The notes beneath the pieces were generated by a model. It worked only from the letters and a program-made list of their open reading frames with translations. It was not told the DNA's origin and searched no databases. The position numbers and the translations under genes were made by a program. Source: Staphylococcus delphini (lineage in GTDB: Bacteria > Bacillota > Bacilli > Staphylococcales > Staphylococcaceae). Taken from it: DNA of 64,000 nucleotides. The DNA lies in assembly GCF_900636325.1 (NCBI RefSeq), contig NZ_LR134263.1, positions 1,364,001-1,428,000 of the forward strand, given 5' to 3'. Of the stretch, positions 43,140 to 52,651 are shown piece after piece. Each line of letters starts with the position of its first letter. Position 1 is the first letter of the stretch.

Positions 43140-44061
43140 GTTATTAGTGACACCGAAGTCTTTAAGTCACATCGAAACCTTAATTGAAAAAGGGGCAGAT
43201 GCATTTGTTATCGGTGAAGAAAAGTTTGGCTTAAGATTAGCCGGGGAATTCAATCGAGAAGAGATGAAAAAAGCGGTTGAAATCATTCATCATGCTGGTA
43301 AAAAAGCATATGCTGCAGTGAATGGTATTTTCCATAACTACCATATTCCAGCACTTGAAGATTATATCGCGTTTTTACATGAAATTAGAGTAGATCGAAT
43401 TATTTTTGGCGATCCTGCAGTGGTGATGATTGTAAAACAACAAGAAAATCCAATTCCGTTAAACTGGAATGCAGAAACACTCGTTACGAACCACTTCCAA
43501 TGTAATTATTGGGGAAGACGTGGTGCGAAAAGAGCGGTACTTGCGCGTGAGTTAAGTTTAGAAGAAATCTTGAACATCAAAGCAAATAGTGATGTTGAGA
43601 TTGAAGTGCAGGTCCATGGTATGACGTGTATGTTCCAATCGAAACGTATGTTATTAGGTAACTACTATACATTCCAAGACCGTCAAATGAAAATTCAACG
43701 TAATGAAACAGCAACGGACAGTCAATTATTGCTTTACGATGAAGAGCGCGATAATAAATATCCAGTTTTTGAAGATTATAATGGTACGCATATTATGTCG
43801 CCGAACGATATTTGTTTAATTGAAGAGCTAGAACCATTATTTGAAGCGGGAATCGACAGTTTGAAAATTGATGGGATTCTCCAATCAGAAGAATACATCA
43901 ATGTAGCGACTGAGCAATACCGTGAAGCGATTGACTTATACGAAGAAGATCCAGAAGCGTATGAAGATGAAAAATTTATGCTTGTAGACCCAATTGAAGC
44001 AATACAACCAGAGCATCGACCGTTTGATGAAGGATTCTATTACAAGCAAACAGTATACTAA
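43132..44061 (+). CDS. trhP1: U32 family tRNA hydroxylation protein TrhP1-like (YrrN)
   Basis: Peptidase family U32 protein, 309 residues, orthologous in position to B. subtilis YrrN (TrhP1). These proteins are not thought to be peptidases here; they take part in prephenate-dependent 5-hydroxylation of U34. Motifs LLVTPKSL and SLKIDGILQSEEY fit. It lacks the four-cysteine cluster of its larger partner. Confidence 0.87.
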   Translation: MTELLVTPKSLSHIETLIEKGADAFVIGEEKFGLRLAGEFNREEMKKAVEIIHHAGKKAYAAVNGIFHNYHIPALEDYIAFLHEIRVDRIIFGDPAVVMIVKQQENPIPLNWNAETLVTNHFQCNYWGRRGAKRAVLARELSLEEILNIKANSDVEIEVQVHGMTCMFQSKRMLLGNYYTFQDRQMKIQRNETATDSQLLLYDEERDNKYPVFEDYNGTHIMSPNDICLIEELEPLFEAGIDSLKIDGILQSEEYINVATEQYREAIDLYEEDPEAYEDEKFMLVDPIEAIQPEHRPFDEGFYYKQTVY

Positions 44062-44079
44062 AGATAGGAGAGAGCATGG

Positions 44080-45345
44080 ATGAAGGTACTTGAAGAAGTT
44101 AAGCCAGCAATGAAAGCGAAAATGAAAAAGCCTGAGTTACTCGCGCCTGCTGGTAATTTAGAAAAGTTAAAAATCGCCGTTCATTACGGTGCAGATGCTG
44201 TATTCATCGGCGGTCAAGAGTATGGTTTACGTTCAAATGCGGACAATTTTACAATGGACGAAATTCGTGAAGGCGTTGAATTTGCAAATCGATACGGTGC
44301 TAAAATTTATATAACGACAAATATTATTGCGCATGATGAAAATATGGAAGGTCTTGATGACTATTTAGAGCAATTAGAAGCAACAGGTGCAACAGGTATT
44401 ATTGTAGCAGACCCATTAATTATTGAAACGTGTAAACGTGTCGCGCCGAAGTTGGAAATCCATTTATCTACACAGCAATCATTAAGTAACTATAAAGCGG
44501 TAGAATATTGGAAAGAAGAAGGTTTAGACCGTGTCGTACTTGCGCGTGAAACTGGTGCAATGGAAATGCAAGAAATTAAAGATAAAGTGGATATCGAAAT
44601 TGAAGCTTTCATTCACGGTGCGATGTGTATTGCGTATTCAGGTCGTTGTACATTGAGTAACCATATGACAGCACGTGATTCTAACCGTGGGGGGTGTTGC
44701 CAAAGTTGTCGTTGGGATTATGACTTATTAACAGTTGATAATGACGGCGAACTCGATGTTTATTATGAAGATGGCAATGCCGTGCCATTTGCGATGAGTC
44801 CACGTGATTTAAAATTAATTGAATCCATTCCTAACATGATGGATTTAGGTATCGACTCACTTAAAATCGAAGGCCGAATGAAGTCTATTCACTATATTGC
44901 AACAGTCGTTTCAGTTTATCGTAAAGTGATTGATGCGTACGCTGCAGACCCAGAAAACTTCAAAATCAAACCGGAATGGCTCTTTGAATTAGATAAATGT
45001 GCAAACCGTGATACCGCACCCGCCTTTTTCAAGGGGACACCCGGTTATGAAGAACAAATGTTTGGAAATGAATCAAGTAAAAAAGCACCATTTGACTTTA
45101 TCGGCTTAGTATTAGACTATGATAAAGACAGTCAAATGGCGACAATCCAACAAAGAAATCACTTTAAACCAGGTCAAGAAGTCGAGTTTTTCGGACCTGA
45201 AATTCAAACCTTTAAACAAGTCGTCGATAAGATTTATGATGAAGAAGGAAATGAACTTGATGCGGCACGACACCCACTACAAATCGTGCAAATCAAAGTT
45301 GACCAGCCTATTTATCCAAACAACATGATGAGAAAGGAAGTTTAA
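44080..45345 (+). CDS. trhP2: U32 family tRNA hydroxylation protein TrhP2-like (YrrO)
   Basis: U32 family protein, 421 residues. It has LLAPAGNLEKLK, the cysteine cluster AMCIAYSGRC...GGCCQSCRWDY likely to hold an Fe-S centre, LKIEGRMKS, and a C-terminal beta domain. Partner of TrhP1 in making 5-hydroxyuridine 34. Start at 44080 follows GGAGAGAGC. udk begins 3 bases after the stop. Confidence 0.9.
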   Translation: MKVLEEVKPAMKAKMKKPELLAPAGNLEKLKIAVHYGADAVFIGGQEYGLRSNADNFTMDEIREGVEFANRYGAKIYITTNIIAHDENMEGLDDYLEQLEATGATGIIVADPLIIETCKRVAPKLEIHLSTQQSLSNYKAVEYWKEEGLDRVVLARETGAMEMQEIKDKVDIEIEAFIHGAMCIAYSGRCTLSNHMTARDSNRGGCCQSCRWDYDLLTVDNDGELDVYYEDGNAVPFAMSPRDLKLIESIPNMMDLGIDSLKIEGRMKSIHYIATVVSVYRKVIDAYAADPENFKIKPEWLFELDKCANRDTAPAFFKGTPGYEEQMFGNESSKKAPFDFIGLVLDYDKDSQMATIQQRNHFKPGQEVEFFGPEIQTFKQVVDKIYDEEGNELDAARHPLQIVQIKVDQPIYPNNMMRKEV

Positions 45346-45348
45346 AGA

Positions 45349-45972
45349 ATGGCAACAACGATCATTGGTATTGCTGGAGGCTCTGGTTCGGGTAAGACAT
45401 CTGTGACAAATAAAATTATGAATAATTTAGAAGGTCATAGTGTTGCACTTATTGAACAAGACTATTATTACAAAGACCAATCACATCTGACATTTGAACA
45501 ACGTCTTAAAACAAATTATGACCATCCATTTGCGTTTGATAATGATTTGTTAATCCAAAATCTTAAATCATTACAGTCAGGTCAAAGTGTAGAAGTACCG
45601 ACTTATGACTATACAAATCATACGCGCAGTGATAAAACGATTGCATTTCAACCTAAAGATGTTATTATCGTAGAAGGTATATTTGCGCTCGAGAATGAAG
45701 AATTGCGCAATATGATGGATGTTAAGATTTACGTAGACACTGATGCAGATTTAAGGATTTTACGCCGTCTTGTGAGAGATACTAAAGAGCGTGGTCGTAC
45801 AATGGAATCTGTAATTGATCAGTATCTTACTGTTGTGAGGCCAATGCATAACCAATTTATTGAACCAACGAAAAAATTCGCGGATATTATTATTCCTGAA
45901 GGTGGTTCCAATAAAGTTGCTATTGACATCATGACAACTAAGATTCAAGCACTTGTACGTAAAAAAGATTAA
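45349..45972 (+). CDS. udk: Uridine kinase
   Basis: Udk, 207 residues, phosphorylates uridine and cytidine in pyrimidine salvage. P-loop GGSGSGKTS (about 10-18), EQDYYYKDQ substrate loop, EGIFAL and RDTKERGR lid motif are all intact. Part of the trmR-trhP-udk-greA run. Confidence 0.96.
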   Translation: MATTIIGIAGGSGSGKTSVTNKIMNNLEGHSVALIEQDYYYKDQSHLTFEQRLKTNYDHPFAFDNDLLIQNLKSLQSGQSVEVPTYDYTNHTRSDKTIAFQPKDVIIVEGIFALENEELRNMMDVKIYVDTDADLRILRRLVRDTKERGRTMESVIDQYLTVVRPMHNQFIEPTKKFADIIIPEGGSNKVAIDIMTTKIQALVRKKD

Positions 45973-45998
45973 ATCATAGTTAAAGGAAGATGCAGACA

Positions 45999-46475
45999 AT
46001 GGAAAACCAAAAACAATATCCAATGACGCAAGAAGGATACGAAAAACTTGAAAAAGAATTAGAAGAATTAAAAACAGTCAAACGCCCTGAAGTGGTTGAA
46101 AAAATTAAAGTTGCACGTAGTTTTGGTGACTTATCTGAGAACTCAGAGTACGATGCAGCGAAAGATGAACAAGGGTTTATCGAGCAGGACATTCAACGTA
46201 TTGAAACCATGTTACGTCATGCTTTAATCATTGAAGATACAGGTGACAACCATGTTGTCCAAATTGGTAAAACAGTAACATTCGTTGAGCTTCCAGGTAA
46301 CGACGAAGAGTCTTATCAAATCGTGGGTTCAGCAGAATCTGATGCATTTAATGGTAAGATTTCAAACGAATCTCCAATGGCACAAGCGCTCATCGGTAAA
46401 CAAGTGGATGACGAAGTACGTGTTCCACTTCCAAATGGCGGCGAAATGAACGTTAAAATTGTAGATATTCATTAA
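45999..46475 (+). CDS. greA: Transcription elongation factor GreA
   Basis: GreA, 158 residues, rescues backtracked RNA polymerase by stimulating transcript cleavage. N-terminal coiled coil with the acidic tip ([17 protein letters not shown]) and a C-terminal FKBP-like domain ([12 protein letters not shown]). The ATG at 45990 is one base from the AAGGAAG site, so the ATG at 45999 ([10 protein letters not shown]) is preferred. Confidence 0.96.
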   Translation: MENQKQYPMTQEGYEKLEKELEELKTVKRPEVVEKIKVARSFGDLSENSEYDAAKDEQGFIEQDIQRIETMLRHALIIEDTGDNHVVQIGKTVTFVELPGNDEESYQIVGSAESDAFNGKISNESPMAQALIGKQVDDEVRVPLPNGGEMNVKIVDIH

Positions 46476-46556
46476 TCAATGCGGCAAATTGATATGCGTA
46501 CAAGCATCATCTCATAATACAATTTAATATTTGATATGAGGCATCATAAGAAAAAT

Positions 46557-46593
46557 GGCTGGGAAAACTTCATCGTATCCCAGCTTATTTTTT
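46557..46593 (+). terminator. Terminator after greA
   Basis: GCTGGGA / TCCCAGC stem followed by TTATTTTTT. The GGCTGGGA...TCCCAGC core recurs at 52801, a common staphylococcal intergenic hairpin type. Confidence 0.8.
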
Positions 46594-46665
46594 ATACTTA
46601 TAAGTTAACTAGATCGTTAGGATGATAATTCCGAGCGTTATTCTCTTATATTCATCAATACTTAA

Positions 46666-46694
46666 TTGTCACTGATACTGTATAATGATAAAAT
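46666..46694 (+). promoter_or_regulatory. Promoter of the pxp operon
   Basis: TTGTCA (46666-46671), 17-base spacer, TAAAAT (46689-46694), with an extended TG at 46686-46687, placed 37 bases before the pxpB start. Confidence 0.7.
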
Positions 46695-46730
46695 ATATAA
46701 TTGTAAGGGCTTTCTGAAAGGGGGATGTAC

Positions 46731-47465
46731 ATGCATTTTCGACAAATTAGCGAGCAATCTTTTATAATCTACTTCAAAGCCGAAATTAGTGAATCGGTCT
46801 ATGAACATGTTAATGCTGTAGTGGAGCATATTCAAATGATGAACCATCCACACATTCATGAAATTGTACCTTCTTATCGTGCGATTATGGTGTATTTCGA
46901 TGGCATTCAAACAGATTTCGAAACGTTAATTCAAGCACTACAACTTGATACATTCGACATGCAACAAACGAAGGTAAATACGGTTCAAAAGAGAATCGTG
47001 AATATCCCAGTTCTCTATGGTGGAAAATGGGGACCAGATATTGAGATTGTAGCGGATCATAACGATTTAACGGTTGATGAAGTGATACAATATCATACAG
47101 AAAATCATTATCTTGTTTATATGATTGGATTTATGCCTGGATTTCCATTTTTAGGCGGTTTGAGTCCTCAGCTTCATACACCGAGAAAAGAAGAACCAAG
47201 AATTAAAATTGATGCAGGCTCAGTTGGGATAGCAAATAATCAAACAGGTTTATATCCATCTGATTCACCAGGAGGTTGGCAAATTATTGGACGTACACCG
47301 ATTGATGTTTTTAATCCGAAACGGGAGCCTAAAATTTTATATCAACCTGGGGACAGAATTAAATTTTATTCCATTAATGAAGAACAATTTTTACATATTC
47401 AAAAGTATGTGTGTAAAAATCAATTAGACTATGACGAATGGGTGATGATAGAAGATGGCCATTAA
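46731..47465 (+). CDS. pxpB: 5-oxoprolinase subunit PxpB (KipI/AHS1 family)
   Basis: KipI/AHS1-family protein, 244 residues, with the hallmark GFMPGFPFLGGL and SVGIANNQTGLYP. With PxpC and PxpA it forms the ATP-dependent bacterial 5-oxoprolinase. The same AHS1 domain is half of the carboxyltransferase in urea carboxylase. The ATG at 46731, after AAAGGGGGATG, is preferred over the one at 46725. Overlaps pxpC by 11 bases. Confidence 0.9.
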   Translation: MHFRQISEQSFIIYFKAEISESVYEHVNAVVEHIQMMNHPHIHEIVPSYRAIMVYFDGIQTDFETLIQALQLDTFDMQQTKVNTVQKRIVNIPVLYGGKWGPDIEIVADHNDLTVDEVIQYHTENHYLVYMIGFMPGFPFLGGLSPQLHTPRKEEPRIKIDAGSVGIANNQTGLYPSDSPGGWQIIGRTPIDVFNPKREPKILYQPGDRIKFYSINEEQFLHIQKYVCKNQLDYDEWVMIEDGH

Positions 47466-48480
47466 AATAATTAAACCTGGATTGTTTACGACAGTTCAAG
47501 ACAAAGGACGTTCAGGCCATCAGTTTGAAGGTTATTCTCCTGCTGGCGTGATGGATCGCCCGAGTTATGAAATCTTAAACACTTTATTAGAAACAGAGGG
47601 ACAACCTGCATTAGAATTTACGATGATTGGCCCAACGATCAAATTTCTCGATCAAAACTTATTTGCGATGACTGGTGCGCCATTTTCTGCTACGTTAAAT
47701 GGGCAACCTGTGCCACATCAAACTGTCATTAAAGTTGAAAAAAATGATGTTTTAGAAATAGGGCGTGTCATTCACGGGATGCGTGGTTATATCGGATTTG
47801 CGAAAACACTAGATATTCCACTTTTTGAAGGCAGCTATGCGACACATACACGGACAGGAATTGGTGGTTTCAAAGGTCGTGCATTAAAAGCCAATGATAT
47901 TATTCCTACACAATCTTCATTTTTAGATTATCAACTCATCGGCCGTTCGAGTGATTTTTCAAGTTTTACGAAAGCGCGACAATTACCGATTGGATTAATG
48001 GATGGACCACAGCTAGAATCATTTACACGTCGTACGATTAAAGAACTTGAGCAGCTCGAATTCACTATTTCAGAAAATTCAGATCGGATGGGGTATCGGC
48101 TTAAAGGACCAACGATACAACCTTTTACAGAGGCTGATATTATTTCTGAACCCGTCGCATTAGGAAGTGTCCAAGTGCCTAAAGATGGTCATCCGATTAT
48201 TTTGCTCAACGACCGACAAACAGTAGGGGGGTATACCAAAATAGGCACAGTGATTGATTCTGATATTGTTGATATTGTCCAAAAACAACCTGGTGATAAG
48301 GTGAAATTCGAATGGATGACATTTAACGAGGCGAATGAAATATTAGCACGAAAAAATAGAAAGTTAGAAGAGGCGAAAGCACAAATTCGTCAACGACCTC
48401 AACGTTTACTGCACAATATTAGACCTACACAACAAAAAATTAAAACGGTTCTAAAAGGAGATAGTATACCATGGACTTAA
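47455..48480 (+). CDS. pxpC: 5-oxoprolinase subunit PxpC (KipA/AHS2, biotin-dependent carboxyltransferase family)
   Basis: KipA/AHS2-family protein, 341 residues. Motifs VQDKGRSGHQFEGYSPAGVMD, MDGPQLESF and SDRMGYRLKGP are seen. AHS2 plus AHS1 form 5-oxoprolinase PxpBC and, in other proteins, the carboxyltransferase half of urea carboxylase. The C-terminal tail (about 295-341) is basic and Gln/Arg-rich. Overlaps the next gene, a biotin carrier, by 10 bases, suggesting a joint complex. Confidence 0.9.
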   Translation: MAIKIIKPGLFTTVQDKGRSGHQFEGYSPAGVMDRPSYEILNTLLETEGQPALEFTMIGPTIKFLDQNLFAMTGAPFSATLNGQPVPHQTVIKVEKNDVLEIGRVIHGMRGYIGFAKTLDIPLFEGSYATHTRTGIGGFKGRALKANDIIPTQSSFLDYQLIGRSSDFSSFTKARQLPIGLMDGPQLESFTRRTIKELEQLEFTISENSDRMGYRLKGPTIQPFTEADIISEPVALGSVQVPKDGHPIILLNDRQTVGGYTKIGTVIDSDIVDIVQKQPGDKVKFEWMTFNEANEILARKNRKLEEAKAQIRQRPQRLLHNIRPTQQKIKTVLKGDSIPWT

Positions 48481-48917
48481 AACAAATCGAGCAAACATTA
48501 AATTTATTAAAGCAATATGGCGCGAAGCATTTTAAATATCGTGATGATGAGATGGAGCTAGAACTGGATTTATCGTCCATTCAACAAACAGAAGCGTCTG
48601 TAGCCCCACCACAAAACCCGCAACCGTCAAACCAACACGTAGAACAAACACAGCAAACAACTGATTCTGCAGAAGATGATACAAAAGCGATTCGTTCTCA
48701 GATGATTGGGACATTTTATTTACAAGATGAAAAAGAATTAACTAAACCTGCTGTAAAAGTAGGCGATAAAGTCAATAAAGGGGATATTATCGGCTACATT
48801 GAAGCGATGAAAGTGATGAATGAAGTAACAGCAGATGAGTCAGGTGAAGTTCAAGAAGTGTTGGTCGGTCATGGTGAAAATATAGAATTTAATCAAGTCA
48901 TTTTAACATTGAAGTAA
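48471..48917 (+). CDS. Biotin carboxyl carrier protein (AccB-like)
   Basis: BCCP, 148 residues. The N-terminal AccB helix region is followed by a Gln/Pro/Thr-rich flexible linker (about 38-68), then a biotinyl domain with EAMKVMNEV, whose Lys is the biotinylation site, and a recognisable thumb segment. It is probably not the main acetyl-CoA carboxylase BCCP, since it sits in the 5-oxoprolinase operon with its own carboxylase. AAAGGAGATAG precedes the ATG within pxpC. Confidence 0.9.
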   Translation: MDLKQIEQTLNLLKQYGAKHFKYRDDEMELELDLSSIQQTEASVAPPQNPQPSNQHVEQTQQTTDSAEDDTKAIRSQMIGTFYLQDEKELTKPAVKVGDKVNKGDIIGYIEAMKVMNEVTADESGEVQEVLVGHGENIEFNQVILTLK

Positions 48918-48929
48918 AGGGGGGATTAG

Positions 48930-50300
48930 ATGTTTCGAGTATTAGTTGCAAACAGAGGTGAAATTGCGGTTCGTATTATACGTGCGTTAAGAGAGCTAAA
49001 AATGGAGTCTGTCGCTATTTATGCTGTGGGTGATGAAAATAGTCTACATGTTAAATTAGCAGATCAGGCAGTTTGTATCGGCCAAGCGAACCCTCTAGAC
49101 AGTTATTTAAATATACGTAAAATATTAGCTGCTGCTGAAATCACAAAAGCAAACGCTATACATCCCGGTTATGGCTTTTTATCTGAAAGTCCTGTGTTTG
49201 CTGAAAAGGTTGAAAATGAAGGGCTTTACTTTATCGGGCCGACGAAAGAAACGATGCAACGAATGGGCGATAAAATTACTGCGCGCCAAACGGTTGATGA
49301 AGCAGGTGTGCCGATTATACCTGGATCTAAATCGTCAGTCGAATCTGTTGATGAAATTAAAACACTTGCTGAAGAAATCGGCTATCCGCTCGTTATTAAA
49401 GCAGCGAGTGGTGGCGGCGGCAAAGGGATTCGTATTGTCAAAGAAGAGTCACAACTTGAACGTGCATTCAAAGAGGCGAAAAGTGAAGGCAACAAATATT
49501 TCAATGATGATCGAGTTTATGTTGAAGCATTTATACCTGTTGCGAAACATGTTGAGGTGCAAGTGCTTGGAGATGGACAATCACGTTATATTCATTTAGG
49601 GGAACGGGACTGTTCAGTGCAGCGTAAAAATCAAAAACTGATTGAAGAGTCACCATGTAGTGCATTAACTGAAGAAAAACGTGAGAAAATTTGTAATGAT
49701 GCTGTCAAAGTCGCAAAAGCAGCACAATACCGCAGTGCGGGTACAATTGAATTCTTAGTTACTGAAGATGCGTATTATTTTATTGAAATGAATGCACGTA
49801 TTCAAGTTGAGCATACAGTGACGGAAATGCGCACAGATGTCGACTTAGTACGTGAACAACTCCGTATTATGCAAGAGGGTACACTTTCACTTACACAAGA
49901 CGATATTCATTTTTATGGGCATGTCATTGAAGCGAGAATTAATGCAGAAGACCCACAAAAAGCATTTCGTCCGACACCGGGTACAGTTCAAAGATTGCAT
50001 TTACCTCAAGGATTCAATGTACGTGTTGACTCTTTACTTTATAGTGGTTATACTGTTTCTTCATACTATGATTCACTCGTCGCAAAAGTAATTGTTAAAG
50101 GTGAAAATCGTGCACATGCGATTGAAAAATTAAAAGTCACATTAGATGAACTGGTGATTGATGGGTTTACAACGACAGCAGATTTCTTATATGCAGTCTT
50201 ATCTTATCCACCATATTATGAAGGCGATGCACGTGATGTAGACATCAAATTCTTAGATCGTCATCGTATTTTTAAGGAGGAGAATGAAGATGAAAGTTGA
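48930..50300 (+). CDS. Biotin carboxylase (AccC-like)
   Basis: Biotin carboxylase, 456 residues, ATP-grasp enzyme that carboxylates biotin on the carrier protein. N-terminal [10 protein letters not shown], glycine loop [33 protein letters not shown] and RINAEDP are all present, so catalysis should be intact. It starts 12 bases after the carrier gene and overlaps pxpA by 11 bases. Staphylococci have another accBC pair elsewhere, making this a likely dedicated paralogue. Confidence 0.92.
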   Translation: MFRVLVANRGEIAVRIIRALRELKMESVAIYAVGDENSLHVKLADQAVCIGQANPLDSYLNIRKILAAAEITKANAIHPGYGFLSESPVFAEKVENEGLYFIGPTKETMQRMGDKITARQTVDEAGVPIIPGSKSSVESVDEIKTLAEEIGYPLVIKAASGGGGKGIRIVKEESQLERAFKEAKSEGNKYFNDDRVYVEAFIPVAKHVEVQVLGDGQSRYIHLGERDCSVQRKNQKLIEESPCSALTEEKREKICNDAVKVAKAAQYRSAGTIEFLVTEDAYYFIEMNARIQVEHTVTEMRTDVDLVREQLRIMQEGTLSLTQDDIHFYGHVIEARINAEDPQKAFRPTPGTVQRLHLPQGFNVRVDSLLYSGYTVSSYYDSLVAKVIVKGENRAHAIEKLKVTLDELVIDGFTTTADFLYAVLSYPPYYEGDARDVDIKFLDRHRIFKEENEDES

Positions 50301-51048
50301 TTTAAACTGCGATTTAGGAGAAAGCTTTGGTAACTATCAAATCGGCAACGACCGAGAAGTTTTACCATTGATTACCTCTGCCAATGTTGCCTGTGGTTTT
50401 CATGCGGGTGATGAAAATGTGATGGCTGAAACTGTACGACTTGCTAAAGAAAACGGCGTACGTGTAGGTGCCCATCCCGGTTTTCCAGATCTACAAGGTT
50501 TTGGCCGACGCAATATGGATATGTCTTTAACTGAGATTTATAACATGGTCGTTTATCAAGTAGGTGCTTTAAAAATGTTTTGTGATATTAATGGTGTGGT
50601 GCTTAATCATGTTAAACCGCATGGCGCGCTTTATCAAATGGCTGTGAGAGACGAAGCCATTGCACGTACGATTGCCTCAGCAGTGTATGATATTGATCCG
50701 AATCTGTATTTAGTCGGATTATCAAAATCTTTACTCATTGATGCCGGCAAAGCACAACGTCTTAAAGTCGCGTCTGAAGTATTTGCGGACCGTCGTTACG
50801 AAAGTGATGGTCAATTAGTGAGCCGTAAAAAAGAAGGCGCAACGATTGAAGACAGTGAAGAAGCCATTGCGCAAGTAGTACAAATGGTAACGGAAGGCAC
50901 AGTTAAAGCGATTTCAGGTGAAGTAATTGAGATTGAAGCAGATACAATTTGCGTTCATGGTGATGGGGCCCATGCACTTGAATTCGTTAAAGAAATTCGT
51001 TCGCGTTTATCAGAAGTGAATGTCGATATTGTAACTTTAGGGGGTTAA
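50290..51048 (+). CDS. pxpA: 5-oxoprolinase subunit PxpA (LamB/YcsF family)
   Basis: LamB/YcsF-family protein, 252 residues, TIM-barrel-like. [11 protein letters not shown] at the N-terminus, [28 protein letters not shown] and CVHGDG are all family hallmarks. PxpA is the third subunit of 5-oxoprolinase, which opens 5-oxoproline to glutamate. The ATG at 50290 is preferred over 50284 because of the spacing from AAGGAGGAG. The gene is interlocked with the carboxylase genes upstream and the transporter downstream. Confidence 0.92.
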   Translation: MKVDLNCDLGESFGNYQIGNDREVLPLITSANVACGFHAGDENVMAETVRLAKENGVRVGAHPGFPDLQGFGRRNMDMSLTEIYNMVVYQVGALKMFCDINGVVLNHVKPHGALYQMAVRDEAIARTIASAVYDIDPNLYLVGLSKSLLIDAGKAQRLKVASEVFADRRYESDGQLVSRKKEGATIEDSEEAIAQVVQMVTEGTVKAISGEVIEIEADTICVHGDGAHALEFVKEIRSRLSEVNVDIVTLGG

Positions 51049-52290
51049 ATGATGAAGAAACAATCCAATCAAATTAAAAAACCAGGTGAATTTGTATTCA
51101 CTAAAGCGCATCGAAGGTTGTTACTCGGCTCTGTTTTTTTAATGGCCACTTCTGCAATTGGACCTGCATTTTTAACACAAACTGCAGTGTTTACTGAACA
51201 ATTTTTGGCAAGTTTTGCATTTGCAATTTTATTATCTATCATTATTGATATTGGGGCACAAATTAATATTTGGCGTGTCCTTGTCGTAACGGGTTATCGA
51301 GGTCAAGAAATTGCTAATGAAGTCGTTAAAGGGTTAGGTACTTTTATTTCTTTCCTTATCGCGTTAGGGGGATTGGCATTTAATATTGGGAATATTGCCG
51401 GAGCTGGACTAGGTTTAAACGCCATCTTTGGTTTAGATGTTCGTGTAGGTTCAGCGATTACTGCGGTTATTGCGATTCTCGTTTTTATTTCTAAAAATGG
51501 CCAGAAAATCATGGACGTCATTACGATGATTCTCGGCGTGCTTATGATTTTAATTGTGGCTTATGTGATGATTCAATCCAATCCGCCATATGTAGAAGCC
51601 GCACAACGTATGGTATTGCCAGAAAATCCTTCAGCACTTGTTCTGCCCATTATTACATTAGTAGGTGGCACTGTAGGCGGCTATATTACATTTGCAGGGG
51701 CGCACCGTATTCTTGATGCAGGGATTAAAGGGAAAGACTACTTACCATTTGTGAATCGTTCAGCTATTTCGGCGATTTTAACAACAGGTGTGATGCGGAG
51801 TTTACTATTTTTAGCAGTACTTGGTGTTGTTGTCACAGGTGTCGCTTTAAATCCTGAAAACCCACCAGCTTCTGTCTTTGAACACGCTATTGGACCAATC
51901 GGTAAAAATATTTTTGGTATCGTACTGTTTGCGGCGGCGATGTCATCTGTTATTGGTTCAGCGTATACGAGTACGACATTTATTAAAACAATGCACAACA
52001 AGTTGAGAACGTACGATAATTATGTTGTCGTGACATTTATCGTGGTATCGACATTGATTTTCTTATTTATCGGTCGTCCGGTTAAATTATTAATTATTGC
52101 TGGTGCGTTAAACGGTTTAATTCTTCCTATTATTTTAGGTACTGTATTAATTGCTTCGAAAAATAAGCGTATCGTTGGAGATTATCAACACCCGACTTGG
52201 ATGTTATTATTCGGTATTGTTGCAGTTCTCGTTACAATCTTTACCGGCTTCTTCTCGTTACAAGGTTTAGCTGCATTGTGGAGTCAATGA
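51049..52290 (+). CDS. NRAMP-family-like membrane transporter (YcsG type)
   Basis: An integral membrane protein of 413 residues with about 11 helices and an NRAMP-like start (LMATSAIGPAFLTQTA). The NRAMP metal ligands are absent: the DPGN motif of helix 1 is replaced by TEQF and the MPH motif of helix 6 by GGY. It resembles B. subtilis YcsG, also linked to 5-oxoprolinase genes, so import of 5-oxoproline or a related compound is plausible, but unproven. It starts right after the pxpA stop (ATG 51049 or 51052). Confidence 0.85.
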   Translation: MMKKQSNQIKKPGEFVFTKAHRRLLLGSVFLMATSAIGPAFLTQTAVFTEQFLASFAFAILLSIIIDIGAQINIWRVLVVTGYRGQEIANEVVKGLGTFISFLIALGGLAFNIGNIAGAGLGLNAIFGLDVRVGSAITAVIAILVFISKNGQKIMDVITMILGVLMILIVAYVMIQSNPPYVEAAQRMVLPENPSALVLPIITLVGGTVGGYITFAGAHRILDAGIKGKDYLPFVNRSAISAILTTGVMRSLLFLAVLGVVVTGVALNPENPPASVFEHAIGPIGKNIFGIVLFAAAMSSVIGSAYTSTTFIKTMHNKLRTYDNYVVVTFIVVSTLIFLFIGRPVKLLIIAGALNGLILPIILGTVLIASKNKRIVGDYQHPTWMLLFGIVAVLVTIFTGFFSLQGLAALWSQ

Positions 52291-52309
52291 TCGCACCCAT
52301 GGTTGAGAG

Positions 52310-52651
52310 GAAATTTTGCTATATTTTTTAACTGAATAACTTGCCCTCTTTCTGAGCATGTCAATGGCTTGTGATTGCCGTCTTGGACTCGCGTTCTTAG
52401 GGGCTGAACCTTCAACTAACCAACGCTTGATTGAACCGTTACATTTGTTGAAGCGTTGGTGGATTTTCCGGTTCAGCTGATCCCTCAAGAGTCTCGTCCA
52501 ATGTGGCAATCTCACGCTAACTTTTGGGAAAGGGGCAAGTTTTTGTTTTAGAAATATCTGATCCCTCGGGAGTCTCACCCATTTTTGCAATCAATTATAT
52601 AAGGCTGAAAAGAGGGCGAGTTTTTGTTTTGAGAAATATAAGCAAAATTTT
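52310..52651. repeat. 342-bp interrupted palindrome
   Basis: Left arm 52310-52357 and right arm 52604-52651 are inverted, imperfect copies of each other: AAATTTTGC...CTTGCCCTCTTTC against GAAAAGAGGGCGAG...GCAAAATTT. Between them lie hairpin repeat copy B and a degenerate tandem duplication (GTCTCRYCC...AGTTTTTGTTTT...GAAATAT, units beginning about 52491 and 52572). There is no credible gene; frames inside are by-products of repeats. Confidence 0.65.
52357..52499 (-). repeat. Hairpin-forming intergenic repeat, copy B (inverted)
   Basis: Reverse-complement match to 19730-19873 over its whole length, with about 19 differences and one gap by hand. It keeps the inner CCAACGCTT / AAGCGTTGG stem. 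A 22-base fragment of the repeat end recurs at about 52559-52580, with the core TCCCTCGGGAGTCTC. Confidence 0.75.

Noticed and set aside
49171-49599. 142-residue plus-strand frame inside the biotin carboxylase gene
   Set aside because: Lys/Leu-rich out-of-frame shadow of a fully conserved gene.
51049-52290. Annotation as manganese transporter MntH
   Set aside because: The DPGN and MPH metal-binding motifs are missing and the operon context is 5-oxoproline metabolism.
52267-52590. 107-residue minus-strand frame after the transporter gene
   Set aside because: It runs through the interrupted palindrome and repeat copy B, has no ribosome-binding site, and its sequence is explained by repeats.
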